Source of the DNA: DASSBG01 sp035703755
GTDB taxonomy: Bacteria; Pseudomonadota; Gammaproteobacteria; Xanthomonadales; Rhodanobacteraceae
Assembly: GCA_035703755.1 (NCBI GenBank)
Contig: DASSXP010000049.1
Location: 1 to 19,831 of the forward strand
Reading direction: 5' to 3'
DNA length: 19,831 nt
Shown: positions 1 through 6,237 of the stretch, piece after piece
Numbering within the stretch: the first letter of the stretch is position 1
How the letters are laid out: each line of letters starts with the position of its first letter
The notes under the pieces: generated by a model
The model's input: the letters and a program-made list of their open reading frames with translations, nothing else
What the model was told of the DNA's origin: nothing
The model's database searches: none
Position numbers and translations under genes: made by a program

Positions 1-17
1 TGCGTTGTGCCAGTTGA

Positions 18-476
18 TCAGTGATCCTCGTAATACCCCGAATCGGAGCCGATGTAACGGGTCGGCGGCGTTGCATCGCGGTAGTATGGCCCCGAGACCA
101 CCCGCCGTTCCACCACTCGTGTCCGCGGCTGCACGGCATCGCTGATGACGTCGGCGAGGATCGAGCCGACGACCAGCGCACCCACCACTTCGCCGACGCG
201 CCAGTGGTCGTGCCGGTAATGCGGACGATACGGTCGATAGCGGTAACCGTCCCGATAGCCGACATAGCGCCTCGTATCCAGCCGCCGCGGATACACGCGC
301 ACGGGACCGTAGTCATGGCGTATCACCGGGTGGCCGTAATAGCCGTGCCGCCAGGCATTGTCATGGTGGCGATGACCCGGCCAGCCACCCGCCACTGCTG
401 CGGGCGTCATCAACGCGACCCCGGCCACCAACAGTGCCGTACCAAACAGACGGCGAAGATGTCGAGAGAATTTCAT
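18..476 (-). CDS. Small secreted His/Tyr/Arg-rich protein of unknown function
   Basis: A 152-residue protein that I do not recognise as a named family. It starts with a convincing Sec signal peptide: basic residues 3-9, a hydrophobic core at 11-23 and an AVA-G type cleavage site near residue 29. The mature part is unusually rich in His, Tyr and Arg (residues 31-92, many RY, HY and YR pairs). A Gly/Val/Ile-rich hydrophobic stretch follows at about 95-114, like a short glycine-zipper or membrane-associating segment, and then a polar tail. It may bind metal or polyanions in the periplasm or outer membrane, but that is only inferred from composition. No strong Shine-Dalgarno precedes the ATG; a GGGG lies about 11 nt upstream. 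It is transcribed divergently from the dehydrogenase gene starting at 645. Coding status is supported by the signal peptide and the clean composition; function is unknown. Confidence 0.72.
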   Translation of the reverse strand: MKFSRHLRRLFGTALLVAGVALMTPAAVAGGWPGHRHHDNAWRHGYYGHPVIRHDYGPVRVYPRRLDTRRYVGYRDGYRYRPYRPHYRHDHWRVGEVVGALVVGSILADVISDAVQPRTRVVERRVVSGPYYRDATPPTRYIGSDSGYYEDH

Positions 477-644
477 GTGCTGACGAACCCCGCGGCAAGC
501 AACGTGGGCACGCGCCCACCACGCAACTATGCGGCCAGCGGGTTAATCCCCCCTGAAGATTCCGCCAGAACGATTTCCCCAAGGTACAACGGTCGGCGTG
601 CGTTCATGCTGGCAAAATAGGGCTTTCCATCGCGGGGATTCGAC
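477..644. promoter_or_regulatory. Divergent intergenic region between the secreted protein gene and bdhA
   Basis: 168 bp separating two divergently transcribed genes, so promoters for both should lie here. I could not identify convincing -35/-10 pairs. The only clear signal is the GGGGA ribosome binding site at about 634-638, 6 nt before the bdhA ATG. No ORF worth calling is present. Confidence 0.4.
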
Positions 645-1427
645 ATGAAACTCAAGGACAAGATCGCCATTGTCACCGGCGCCGCCAGCGGCCTGGGCCG
701 TCAGATTGCGCTGACGTACGCCGCCGAGGGCGCCGCGGTGGTGATTGCCGACTTGCGGCTCGAAGCGGCACAGACGGTGGCCAGCGAGATTGAGCAAACC
801 GGTGGCCGCGCGCTGGCCGTGGCCATGGACGTGGCCGACGAGGCCGCCGTCAATGCCGGCGTGGCGGCCACGGTGGCGCGCTTCGGGGCGATCGACATTC
901 TGGTGTCGAACGCCGGCGTGCAGATCGTCAACCCAATCGAAGCCTACGCCTACGCCGACTGGAAGAAACTGCTGGCGATCCACCTCGACGGCGCCTTTCT
1001 CACCACCAAGGCGGTACTGCCGCACATGTACCAGGACAACCGTGGCGGCACCGTCATCTACATGGGTTCCGTGCACTCGCACGAGGCCTCGCCACTGAAG
1101 TCAGCCTATGTCGCCGCCAAGCACGGCATCCTCGGACTCGCCCGCGTGCTGGCCAAGGAAGGCGGCCCGCACAACGTGCGCTCGCATGTGATCTGCCCCG
1201 GTTTTGTGCGCACGCCATTGGTGGAAAAGCAGATTCCGGAGCAAGCCCGGGAATTGGGCATCAGCGAGGAAGAGGTGATCCGCCGCGTGATGCTCGGCAA
1301 CACCGTCGATGCCACCTTCACTACGGTGGAGGATGTGGCTCAGCTGGCGCTGTTCCTTGCCGCTTTCCCGAGCGCCGCCCTGACCGGCCAGTCACTGGTG
1401 GTCAGCCACGGTTGGCACATGCAATAG
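645..1427 (+). CDS. bdhA: 3-hydroxybutyrate dehydrogenase (SDR family)
   Basis: A 260-aa classical short-chain dehydrogenase/reductase that interconverts (R)-3-hydroxybutyrate and acetoacetate with NAD(H), in ketone-body or polyhydroxybutyrate breakdown in the cytoplasm. The Rossmann glycine motif TGAASGLG is at residues 11-18 and NAG at 89-91. The catalytic set is Ser142, Tyr155 and Lys159 (YVAAK). The segment MGSVHSHEASPLKSAY and the C-terminal SHGWHMQ are typical of bacterial 3-hydroxybutyrate dehydrogenases and separate it from FabG-type reductases. The usual SDR Asn in the NVxG position is replaced by the IHLDGAF variant that I associate with this dehydrogenase group. The ATG is preceded by GGGGA at 6-nt spacing. 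It is transcribed alone and meets the DDAH gene head-on at a hairpin. No other PHB genes are nearby. Confidence 0.93.
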   Translation: MKLKDKIAIVTGAASGLGRQIALTYAAEGAAVVIADLRLEAAQTVASEIEQTGGRALAVAMDVADEAAVNAGVAATVARFGAIDILVSNAGVQIVNPIEAYAYADWKKLLAIHLDGAFLTTKAVLPHMYQDNRGGTVIYMGSVHSHEASPLKSAYVAAKHGILGLARVLAKEGGPHNVRSHVICPGFVRTPLVEKQIPEQARELGISEEEVIRRVMLGNTVDATFTTVEDVAQLALFLAAFPSAALTGQSLVVSHGWHMQ

Positions 1428-1443
1428 TCGCGCAAGGCCTGCC

Positions 1444-1470
1444 CGTCGCCTGCCGCAGCGGCGGGCGACG
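1444..1470. terminator. Probable bidirectional hairpin terminator between bdhA and the DDAH gene
   Basis: An inverted repeat of two 11-nt arms (CGTCGCCTGCC and GGCGGGCGACG, with one G-T wobble) closes a 5-nt loop. It fills the 44-bp space between the convergent stop codons at 1427 and 1472. There is no T-tract on either side, so it may act as an intrinsic terminator of modest strength or only as a 3'-end stabiliser. Confidence 0.55.
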
Positions 1471-1471
1471 C

Positions 1472-2236
1472 TCAGCCTTGGAACAGCAGACTGCAACAGG
1501 TCACTGCGCCTTCGGCCTTTTGCAGCTCCGACACATCAACGACACGCGTGTCGATGCCGGCCAGAGCCAGCCGTTCGCGGGTACGCGGAAAGCTGGCCGG
1601 CATCAGCACCGTGTCGTCAATGCGCACCGCGTTGGCGGCATGCGCTTCCAGCGCATCGACTTCGATACGGCGGACGTCAGAAAAAATCGATCCATCGATC
1701 CATCCCGGTTGCACGAGCACGGCGTCTTCGGCAACGTGCGTCACGGCGGACTTGAGATGCAGACAACCCTGCGTCGCCACCGGAACGATACGGTAGCCGA
1801 CCGGCTCCAGCAGCACGCGCAATTGCGCCACCGCGGCTGCATTGCTGCGTGCGCCCTGCCCCACGTACAACGTGCGTCCCAACTGCAAAATGTCGCCGCC
1901 ATCGAGCGTCGCCGGCGCGTCAATCCGGTGCAGTGGGCGAAACGGTGCCAATGCCGCCGCGATGCTGTCGCACTCACCCTGCCGGGAGACCGCCCCCGGG
2001 CGCAGGATGACGGCCAGCTCATCCAGCACCAGCGCGGTGTCCTCGACAAACACCGAGTCGGGATAGTCAGCCAGTGCCGGCAAGCGGACGACATGGCAAG
2101 CCAGTGCTTCGAGCGCCGCCACATAGGCCGCATGCTGGACTGTCGCCACCTCGACATCGATACGCCGGCGCGCCACGAACGACAGCTCACAATCGGCCAG
2201 CCGTGGGCTGACGGCTCGAACCAGTGCATGCCGCAC
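1472..2236 (-). CDS. Dimethylarginine dimethylaminohydrolase (DDAH) family protein
   Basis: A 254-aa member of the amidinotransferase/DDAH superfamily. DDAH hydrolyses N-omega-methylated arginines to citrulline plus methylamine or dimethylamine. The open frame continues far upstream, but the start is the GTG at 2236: AAGGAG sits 6 nt before it, and the length then matches the family. Landmarks are the FVEDTALV segment (residues 63-70, start of the active-site region), LDGGD at 111-115, His160 in the CLHLKS motif (catalytic His), and TCCSL at 246-250. By alignment with the SCxSL motif the nucleophile should be Cys247, with Cys248 an extra neighbour. It lies 82 bp downstream of the TPR-GGEEF gene on the same strand and could be the last gene of that unit. 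Free methylarginine from protein turnover is the expected substrate. A closely related guanidine-modifying activity cannot be excluded. Confidence 0.87.
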   Translation of the reverse strand: MRHALVRAVSPRLADCELSFVARRRIDVEVATVQHAAYVAALEALACHVVRLPALADYPDSVFVEDTALVLDELAVILRPGAVSRQGECDSIAAALAPFRPLHRIDAPATLDGGDILQLGRTLYVGQGARSNAAAVAQLRVLLEPVGYRIVPVATQGCLHLKSAVTHVAEDAVLVQPGWIDGSIFSDVRRIEVDALEAHAANAVRIDDTVLMPASFPRTRERLALAGIDTRVVDVSELQKAEGAVTCCSLLFQG

Positions 2237-2318
2237 GGCAAACTCCTTGCAAAAGCCGAGCTTCGCACGTAGCGACGAGCTTGGAAAGCGTTCCGTTGCT
2301 GCGGCAGAACCGCCGCGA

Positions 2319-4112
2319 TCAGCCCCCGCCAGCCATCCGCGGCGTGCGATTGTCGGCGGCCACCACGGTGTTGCGACCACGCGCCTTGGCTCGATACATG
2401 GCCTCATCAGCGTGAATCATCAAATCGTTGAGCTGGTAGCCGACGCGCGCGGTAGTCGCCACCCCGAGGCTGGCCGACAGCGGTATGCCAAAGGCATTGC
2501 CCTGCGTTCCCACGGCGGCAATCGCGTTGCGCAGCAGTTCGGCCCGCTCCAGCGCCACCGGCATCGGGCAATCCGGCAGGATCACGGCGAACTCTTCGCC
2601 GCCCACGCGCCCGAACAAATCCTCTGCCCGCAGATGGCTCTTGCACGCGTGCACGGCGCGCTTCAGCACGATGTCGCCGGCCGCATGGCCATGGCCATCA
2701 TTGACCAGCTTGAAGTGATCGAGGTCGATCAGCACCATGGAAACCGTGCGACCGCTGCGGCCGGCGGCCTGCAACACTCGTTCCGCCTCGTAGACAAAAA
2801 ACTGCCGGTTCATGATGCCGGTCAGGCTGTCGCGCTGCGCCAGCGTGCGCAGGCGGCGCTGCGAGAGTTTGAGCCGCCAGATCCAGATCGCCATGACCAG
2901 CAAGGCCATGGAAATCAGCAAGGCATAAAGGCCGCGGGTTTCCGCCGCCTTTTGCGCCAGGGATCGCTGCAACTCCAGAATCTTGTTCTGCTTCTCTGCC
3001 GTCTGGGTCTGCGATCGGCTGCCGGCAACCTGCTGCTTGACGCGTTCATAGGCCAATGAACGCACGCCAACTTCATTGAGGTAACCGCGGTCGGCGGCCA
3101 TGTACTTTTCGAGCCAGGCCAGCGCGGCCGTCGTCTGCCCCTCCTGCTTGGTGGCGAGATACAGCACGTTCAGCGCGTCTGCCAAGGCTTCGGTGTGTTC
3201 GCCCGCGCGCGCGCCATCAACGACGCGCCTGGCATAGTCCGAGGCTTTGCCGCGATCCCCCGCGGCCAGCCAGGCCGACGCCAAGGTCGAATTGAAATCG
3301 GCCACCAACTCGGCGTAGCCGGTGGCCGTCGCATCGGCGTAGAACGGCATCAGTCCGGCAATGGCGGCTTTGGCATCGCCGTCGTTGAGCGCCGCCTGCG
3401 CCACCAGCACGCGGGTGGCGTTGTCGAACACCGGGTCTCCCGCGCGATTGCAGGTCTTCTCCGCCAGATCGACTTCGGTCGGATCCAGTCGCGCGCCGGT
3501 ACTCTTGTAATGCGCCGCCATGCGCAGATACATGCCTTTGCAACGCGCCTCGGCATTGCCGCCGCGCTCGATCAGGCGGTCCGCGTACTGCACCGCCAGC
3601 GTGTACTCGCCCACTTTGTTGTAGAGAATCGCCGCGGTGCCGTAAAACTGCGTCAAGGCCTCCTCATCCTTGATGCGATCGACCTCGCCCAGCAGGGTGA
3701 CCAAGGTCTTGAACGCATCGTCGTAATGCAGGGATACCGCTTGGACGTTGACCAGACTGACCCCGGCCCGAAACCGCAACAAGGGATCTTTGGCGCCATC
3801 GAGCACGCTGGTCAGTTGCTCCACCGCCGTGGAGTACTCACCGTTGTAGCCTGACTCCCAACCTTGCAGATAGCGCAGATACCAGCGCCTTTCCGGCCCC
3901 ATCTGCTCGGCTTTTTGCTCCAGCTGCGCCAGCAGTTCGGCGAATTGCGCGTGGTTGGTGGTCTTGACACTATCGGCCAGACTCAAGCGTGAGGCGACAT
4001 CCGGGGTCGCCATGGCCCAAGCGCACGACAATCCAAGCAGCAGCAAAACCAACGCACGCATCACGCCAAGGGCGATGCGTGCGTTGTGTGCTGAATGATG
4101 GTGGCTAGGCAT
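2319..4112 (-). CDS. Periplasmic TPR sensor - transmembrane - GGDEF diguanylate cyclase (GGEEF, with I-site)
   Basis: A 597-aa predicted inner-membrane diguanylate cyclase (2 GTP to cyclic di-GMP). An N-terminal signal or anchor (about 18-36) leads to an all-helical TPR-like region (about 45-345), which should be periplasmic. A coiled-coil-like linker (about 365-392), one membrane helix (about 395-413) and a cytoplasmic GGDEF domain (about 420-585) follow. The active site is intact: DLDHFK at 463-468 and GGEEF at 504-508. RAED at 495-498, five residues before GGEEF, is a canonical RxxD inhibitory I-site, so feedback inhibition by cyclic di-GMP is expected. The ATG at 4112 has no good Shine-Dalgarno; an in-frame ATG at 4061 would begin directly at the signal peptide and is a plausible alternative. 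It starts 38 bp after the borosin precursor stop codon, so co-transcription is likely. Confidence 0.92.
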   Translation of the reverse strand: MPSHHHSAHNARIALGVMRALVLLLLGLSCAWAMATPDVASRLSLADSVKTTNHAQFAELLAQLEQKAEQMGPERRWYLRYLQGWESGYNGEYSTAVEQLTSVLDGAKDPLLRFRAGVSLVNVQAVSLHYDDAFKTLVTLLGEVDRIKDEEALTQFYGTAAILYNKVGEYTLAVQYADRLIERGGNAEARCKGMYLRMAAHYKSTGARLDPTEVDLAEKTCNRAGDPVFDNATRVLVAQAALNDGDAKAAIAGLMPFYADATATGYAELVADFNSTLASAWLAAGDRGKASDYARRVVDGARAGEHTEALADALNVLYLATKQEGQTTAALAWLEKYMAADRGYLNEVGVRSLAYERVKQQVAGSRSQTQTAEKQNKILELQRSLAQKAAETRGLYALLISMALLVMAIWIWRLKLSQRRLRTLAQRDSLTGIMNRQFFVYEAERVLQAAGRSGRTVSMVLIDLDHFKLVNDGHGHAAGDIVLKRAVHACKSHLRAEDLFGRVGGEEFAVILPDCPMPVALERAELLRNAIAAVGTQGNAFGIPLSASLGVATTARVGYQLNDLMIHADEAMYRAKARGRNTVVAADNRTPRMAGGG

Positions 4113-4140
4113 CTTCGGTCATCAATGTCTGGTCCGCCGC

Positions 4141-4155
4141 CCTGACGCCGTCAGG
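4141..4155 (-). other. Small hairpin over the precursor stop codon
   Basis: CCTGAC and GTCAGG form a 6-bp stem with a 3-nt loop, and the stop codon of the 82-aa precursor (4151-4153) lies in the structure. There is no T-tract. It is too short to be sure of, but it sits where a processing site or weak attenuator between precursor and cyclase would be expected. Confidence 0.3.
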
Positions 4156-4399
4156 CAGCCCGTTCGCGGGCATCAAGCCGGGTTTCGAGGTGAGCTTCCG
4201 GGGCCATCATCAGGCAACGCATGGATTGGGGCGCTCCCGCCAGTTCGCGCAGGCCGGCATTATCGCACTTCAGTACCGCCCATTGTGCCTCAGGCCCCAC
4301 CGCCATCGTACCCAACGCGGCGTACAGGCGCGCATGGCTGGCATGACGGAGCGCGGCATTGGAACCCAGGGTTTCCAGCATTTCAATGATATCGGACAT
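4151..4399 (-). CDS. Split-borosin precursor peptide (SonA-type)
   Basis: An 82-aa protein with the layout of SonA, the precursor of the split borosin of Shewanella. Residues 1-56 are a predicted helical borosin-binding domain, similar in pattern to LigA/Nif11 leaders: SDIIEMLETLGSNAALR, then a conserved-looking AVLKCDNAGLRELAG. Residues 57-69 are the candidate core, with CLMMAPEAH at 62-70. A charged tail (71-82) would be a follower. As I recall SonA, its core YLVISH begins at residue 62 and is methylated at Leu63 and Ile65; the equivalents here are Leu63 and Met65. GAGGA lies 7 nt before the ATG, a strong start. It follows the methyltransferase gene by 63 bp. SonA relationship is inferred from sequence pattern and context; the modification sites are a prediction. 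Confidence 0.88.
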   Translation of the reverse strand: MSDIIEMLETLGSNAALRHASHARLYAALGTMAVGPEAQWAVLKCDNAGLRELAGAPQSMRCLMMAPEAHLETRLDARERAA

Positions 4400-4429
4400 G
4401 GTCGTATCCTCATGGCGTGGTTCGGGTGA

Positions 4430-4445
4430 GCCGCCCGTGGGCGGC
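4430..4445 (-). other. GC-rich hairpin between borosin methyltransferase and precursor genes
   Basis: A perfect inverted repeat GCCGCC / GGCGGC with a 4-nt loop (7 bp if the loop is counted as 2 nt). It lies in the 63-bp gap between the methyltransferase stop (4463) and the precursor start (4399), about 30 nt upstream of the ATG and clear of the Shine-Dalgarno. It could limit read-through or protect the precursor mRNA 5' end. Confidence 0.5.
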
Positions 4446-4462
4446 GTGCTGTCACGGCGGGA

Positions 4463-5278
4463 TCAGCGCCGGACCACCCGAGTATGTGCCCGAGTCAACG
4501 CCTCAAGTCGTGAGCGAATAGCCAGATTTGGCGCCAATTCCCCACCGGGCGCCAGAACCAGCGTGTCCTCCACCGCCAGCTCGACTGCCGCCAGGTCCTG
4601 CAACCGGACGCGCCGCACCGTCGCGCCGCCGACCGGCAAGGTGGCCGCGCGATACACGATGACCGGATGGCCGGGCGGGTAATGCGCCGCCAGCACCTCG
4701 CACAGCAACTGGCGGCAGGCGGCGTCACCGACATCCTGTATGAGTTCGATATCACCAACCACCCCTGCCTGCCAGAGCACCACCCAGCCGCCCACATCGA
4801 TGGCGCGCCGATACAGCAGCAATTGGGTAGCTTCCAGATGCTGGCAACCACGCAGGCCCGGATCGATTCCCAGATCGGCGTACAGACAATCGGCGGCGGA
4901 GATGCCGGGCTCCATGCGCGCCGCGTAACCCTCCTCACGGGCCTGTCGCAGCGCTTCGTGCGCCGGCCAGCAGAATACGCCGGGGTGGCCGTAAAACGCT
5001 GCGCACACCTGGCGTCCACGGCGAACCTCGGCCAGTATCGTCGCCACCATGTCGTGGTACGTCTGCATCCGCGACACCCCGTCGCGGTAGCGCGTCTGCA
5101 AGCTGCGCACCTCGGTGTTGAGGCGGGCGACCCATTGCTCGACCAGCGCATCGGAGGCCGCCACGAAGACCACGTCAGCCTGTTCGATCGTGCTGCGCGC
5201 CAAGGGCGTCAGATGGGAGCCGAGGGTCATCCCAAGCCCGACACAGGCAAGGCTGCCGGCAGCACGGTGGGCCGTCAC
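4463..5278 (-). CDS. Split-borosin alpha-N-methyltransferase (SonM-type)
   Basis: A 271-aa SAM-dependent methyltransferase of the tetrapyrrole-methylase (TP_methylase, PF00590) fold, close in length and motif order to SonM (about 264 aa). It is expected to methylate backbone amide nitrogens of the peptide encoded just downstream. SLACVGLGMTLG at 9-20 is the N-terminal signature, FYGHPGVF at 95-102 the SAM-binding loop, and MEPGISAADCLYADLGIDP at 122-140 is near-identical to the borosin MEPGIS region. Tyr64, Arg70 and Tyr74 (Y-x5-R-x3-Y) match the spacing of the catalytic Tyr66, Arg72 and Tyr76 of the fungal borosin enzyme OphMA. Unlike OphMA the substrate is not fused. The start is GTG with GAGG 8 nt upstream. 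No cobalamin or siroheme genes are nearby, which argues against a corrin methylase. It is 42 bp downstream of the DUF3014 gene. Confidence 0.92.
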   Translation of the reverse strand: MTAHRAAGSLACVGLGMTLGSHLTPLARSTIEQADVVFVAASDALVEQWVARLNTEVRSLQTRYRDGVSRMQTYHDMVATILAEVRRGRQVCAAFYGHPGVFCWPAHEALRQAREEGYAARMEPGISAADCLYADLGIDPGLRGCQHLEATQLLLYRRAIDVGGWVVLWQAGVVGDIELIQDVGDAACRQLLCEVLAAHYPPGHPVIVYRAATLPVGGATVRRVRLQDLAAVELAVEDTLVLAPGGELAPNLAIRSRLEALTRAHTRVVRR

Positions 5279-5320
5279 CGCCGTGGCCTCGAAGCGGTTT
5301 GCGCGATCAAGTACACGCCA

Positions 5321-6166
5321 TCACGCCGCCGCATCCGGCGCGGCTGTCTGAGTAGGTGGGTGACGGCGCAGTTCCGCCCGGATTGCTCGCAGCTTGGCCT
5401 TGACGCGCTGTTCGTCGGCGAGCCCGACGCGCAACAGCATTTTTTGCCCTGCCGACAAGGCTTCCAGTGCCGGATCGCGGAATTCATACAGGACTTTCGG
5501 ACGCACCAGCAGCGGCGGCGAGGCCGGCTCCGGCGTGGCCAACAGATGATCGATCACGCTCAGCAAGCGCGCATTGAAATCGCCGTCCGGGTAACCCAGT
5601 TGACGGTAGGCTTGCTCGAACCAGTCGTAGTGGCGGCCGTACCACGCCACCAGCTGCGCCGGATCGGCCGCCGCCAGAATCTGCATGTACGGCGCATAGC
5701 GATCCGCATTGCCGGCATCAATACGCACGGCCTCGCCCTGCCGGGCAATGACCAGCGAGCCGGCCGGTCGTCGCACCGGCAGCACATTGGCTTGCACGTC
5801 GTGCTGCGGCAGCGCGTCGATCGTCGCCACAATCCGCTGGATCAGATAGGCGGGAACCAGCAATCCATCCAGTGATTGCCCGCCGGCCAGCGCGGACAAG
5901 GCCGCGCGGACGCTGTCATCACCGCTGTCGCCGTGCAGCAATGCCGCGGGCAGCACGACTGCCGGCGCCACCGTACCGGCGATTGCCACCGGCGCGGTCG
6001 CCGGCGCGGCGGGCGCCAGCACCAGTGGTGGCGCGGCCTGACTGACCGCTTGCGCGCCACCCTCCGGTTGCGGCGTGTGCCGCCGCACGTAGACAACCCC
6101 CGCCACGATCAGCGCGGCCAGCACGCCCGATACCGCCCATCCCGCCTTTGCGCCGCGTGCGCTCAT
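5321..6166 (-). CDS. DUF3014 domain protein, membrane-anchored
   Basis: A 281-aa protein with one N-terminal membrane helix (about 10-27) and no cleavage site, then a low-complexity Ala/Pro/Val linker (about 30-75). A globular periplasmic DUF3014-type domain occupies about 77-268. Features of that family are the SVRAALSAL stretch with the LLVPAYLIQRIVATIDALP segment, RYAPYMQILAAADP, WYGRHYDWFEQAYRQLGYP, and LRVGLADEQRVKAKLRAIR near the end. GAGGG lies 6 nt before the ATG. The family is widespread in gamma- and betaproteobacteria; I know of no established function. It precedes the borosin methyltransferase by 42 bp, so the two are probably on one transcript, but DUF3014 proteins occur in many genomes and a shared function should not be assumed. 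Confidence 0.85.
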   Translation of the reverse strand: MSARGAKAGWAVSGVLAALIVAGVVYVRRHTPQPEGGAQAVSQAAPPLVLAPAAPATAPVAIAGTVAPAVVLPAALLHGDSGDDSVRAALSALAGGQSLDGLLVPAYLIQRIVATIDALPQHDVQANVLPVRRPAGSLVIARQGEAVRIDAGNADRYAPYMQILAAADPAQLVAWYGRHYDWFEQAYRQLGYPDGDFNARLLSVIDHLLATPEPASPPLLVRPKVLYEFRDPALEALSAGQKMLLRVGLADEQRVKAKLRAIRAELRRHPPTQTAAPDAAA

Positions 6167-6237
6167 GTCATGCCCTCAAACCGGAGATCACCCATTCCGT
6201 TACGACTGCCACCTGGCCCATTCGTTCCCCGTCGTCT

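Noticed and set aside
2237..2407. An N-terminal extension of DDAH up to the open frame's first ATG
   Set aside because: It would overlap the end of the cyclase gene, and AAGGAG sits at ideal spacing before the GTG at 2236. The shorter protein has the family's usual length.
4463..5278. Reading the methyltransferase as a cobalamin or siroheme methylase
   Set aside because: The fold is the same, but the Y-x5-R-x3-Y triad, the MEPGIS context, the adjacent leader-like peptide and the absence of corrin or siroheme genes fit a borosin enzyme better.
4667..5875. A 402-codon plus-strand open frame across the borosin and DUF3014 genes
   Set aside because: It is antisense to two well-supported genes and crosses their boundary. 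Its composition (many Arg, Gln and His) is typical of a GC-rich shadow frame.
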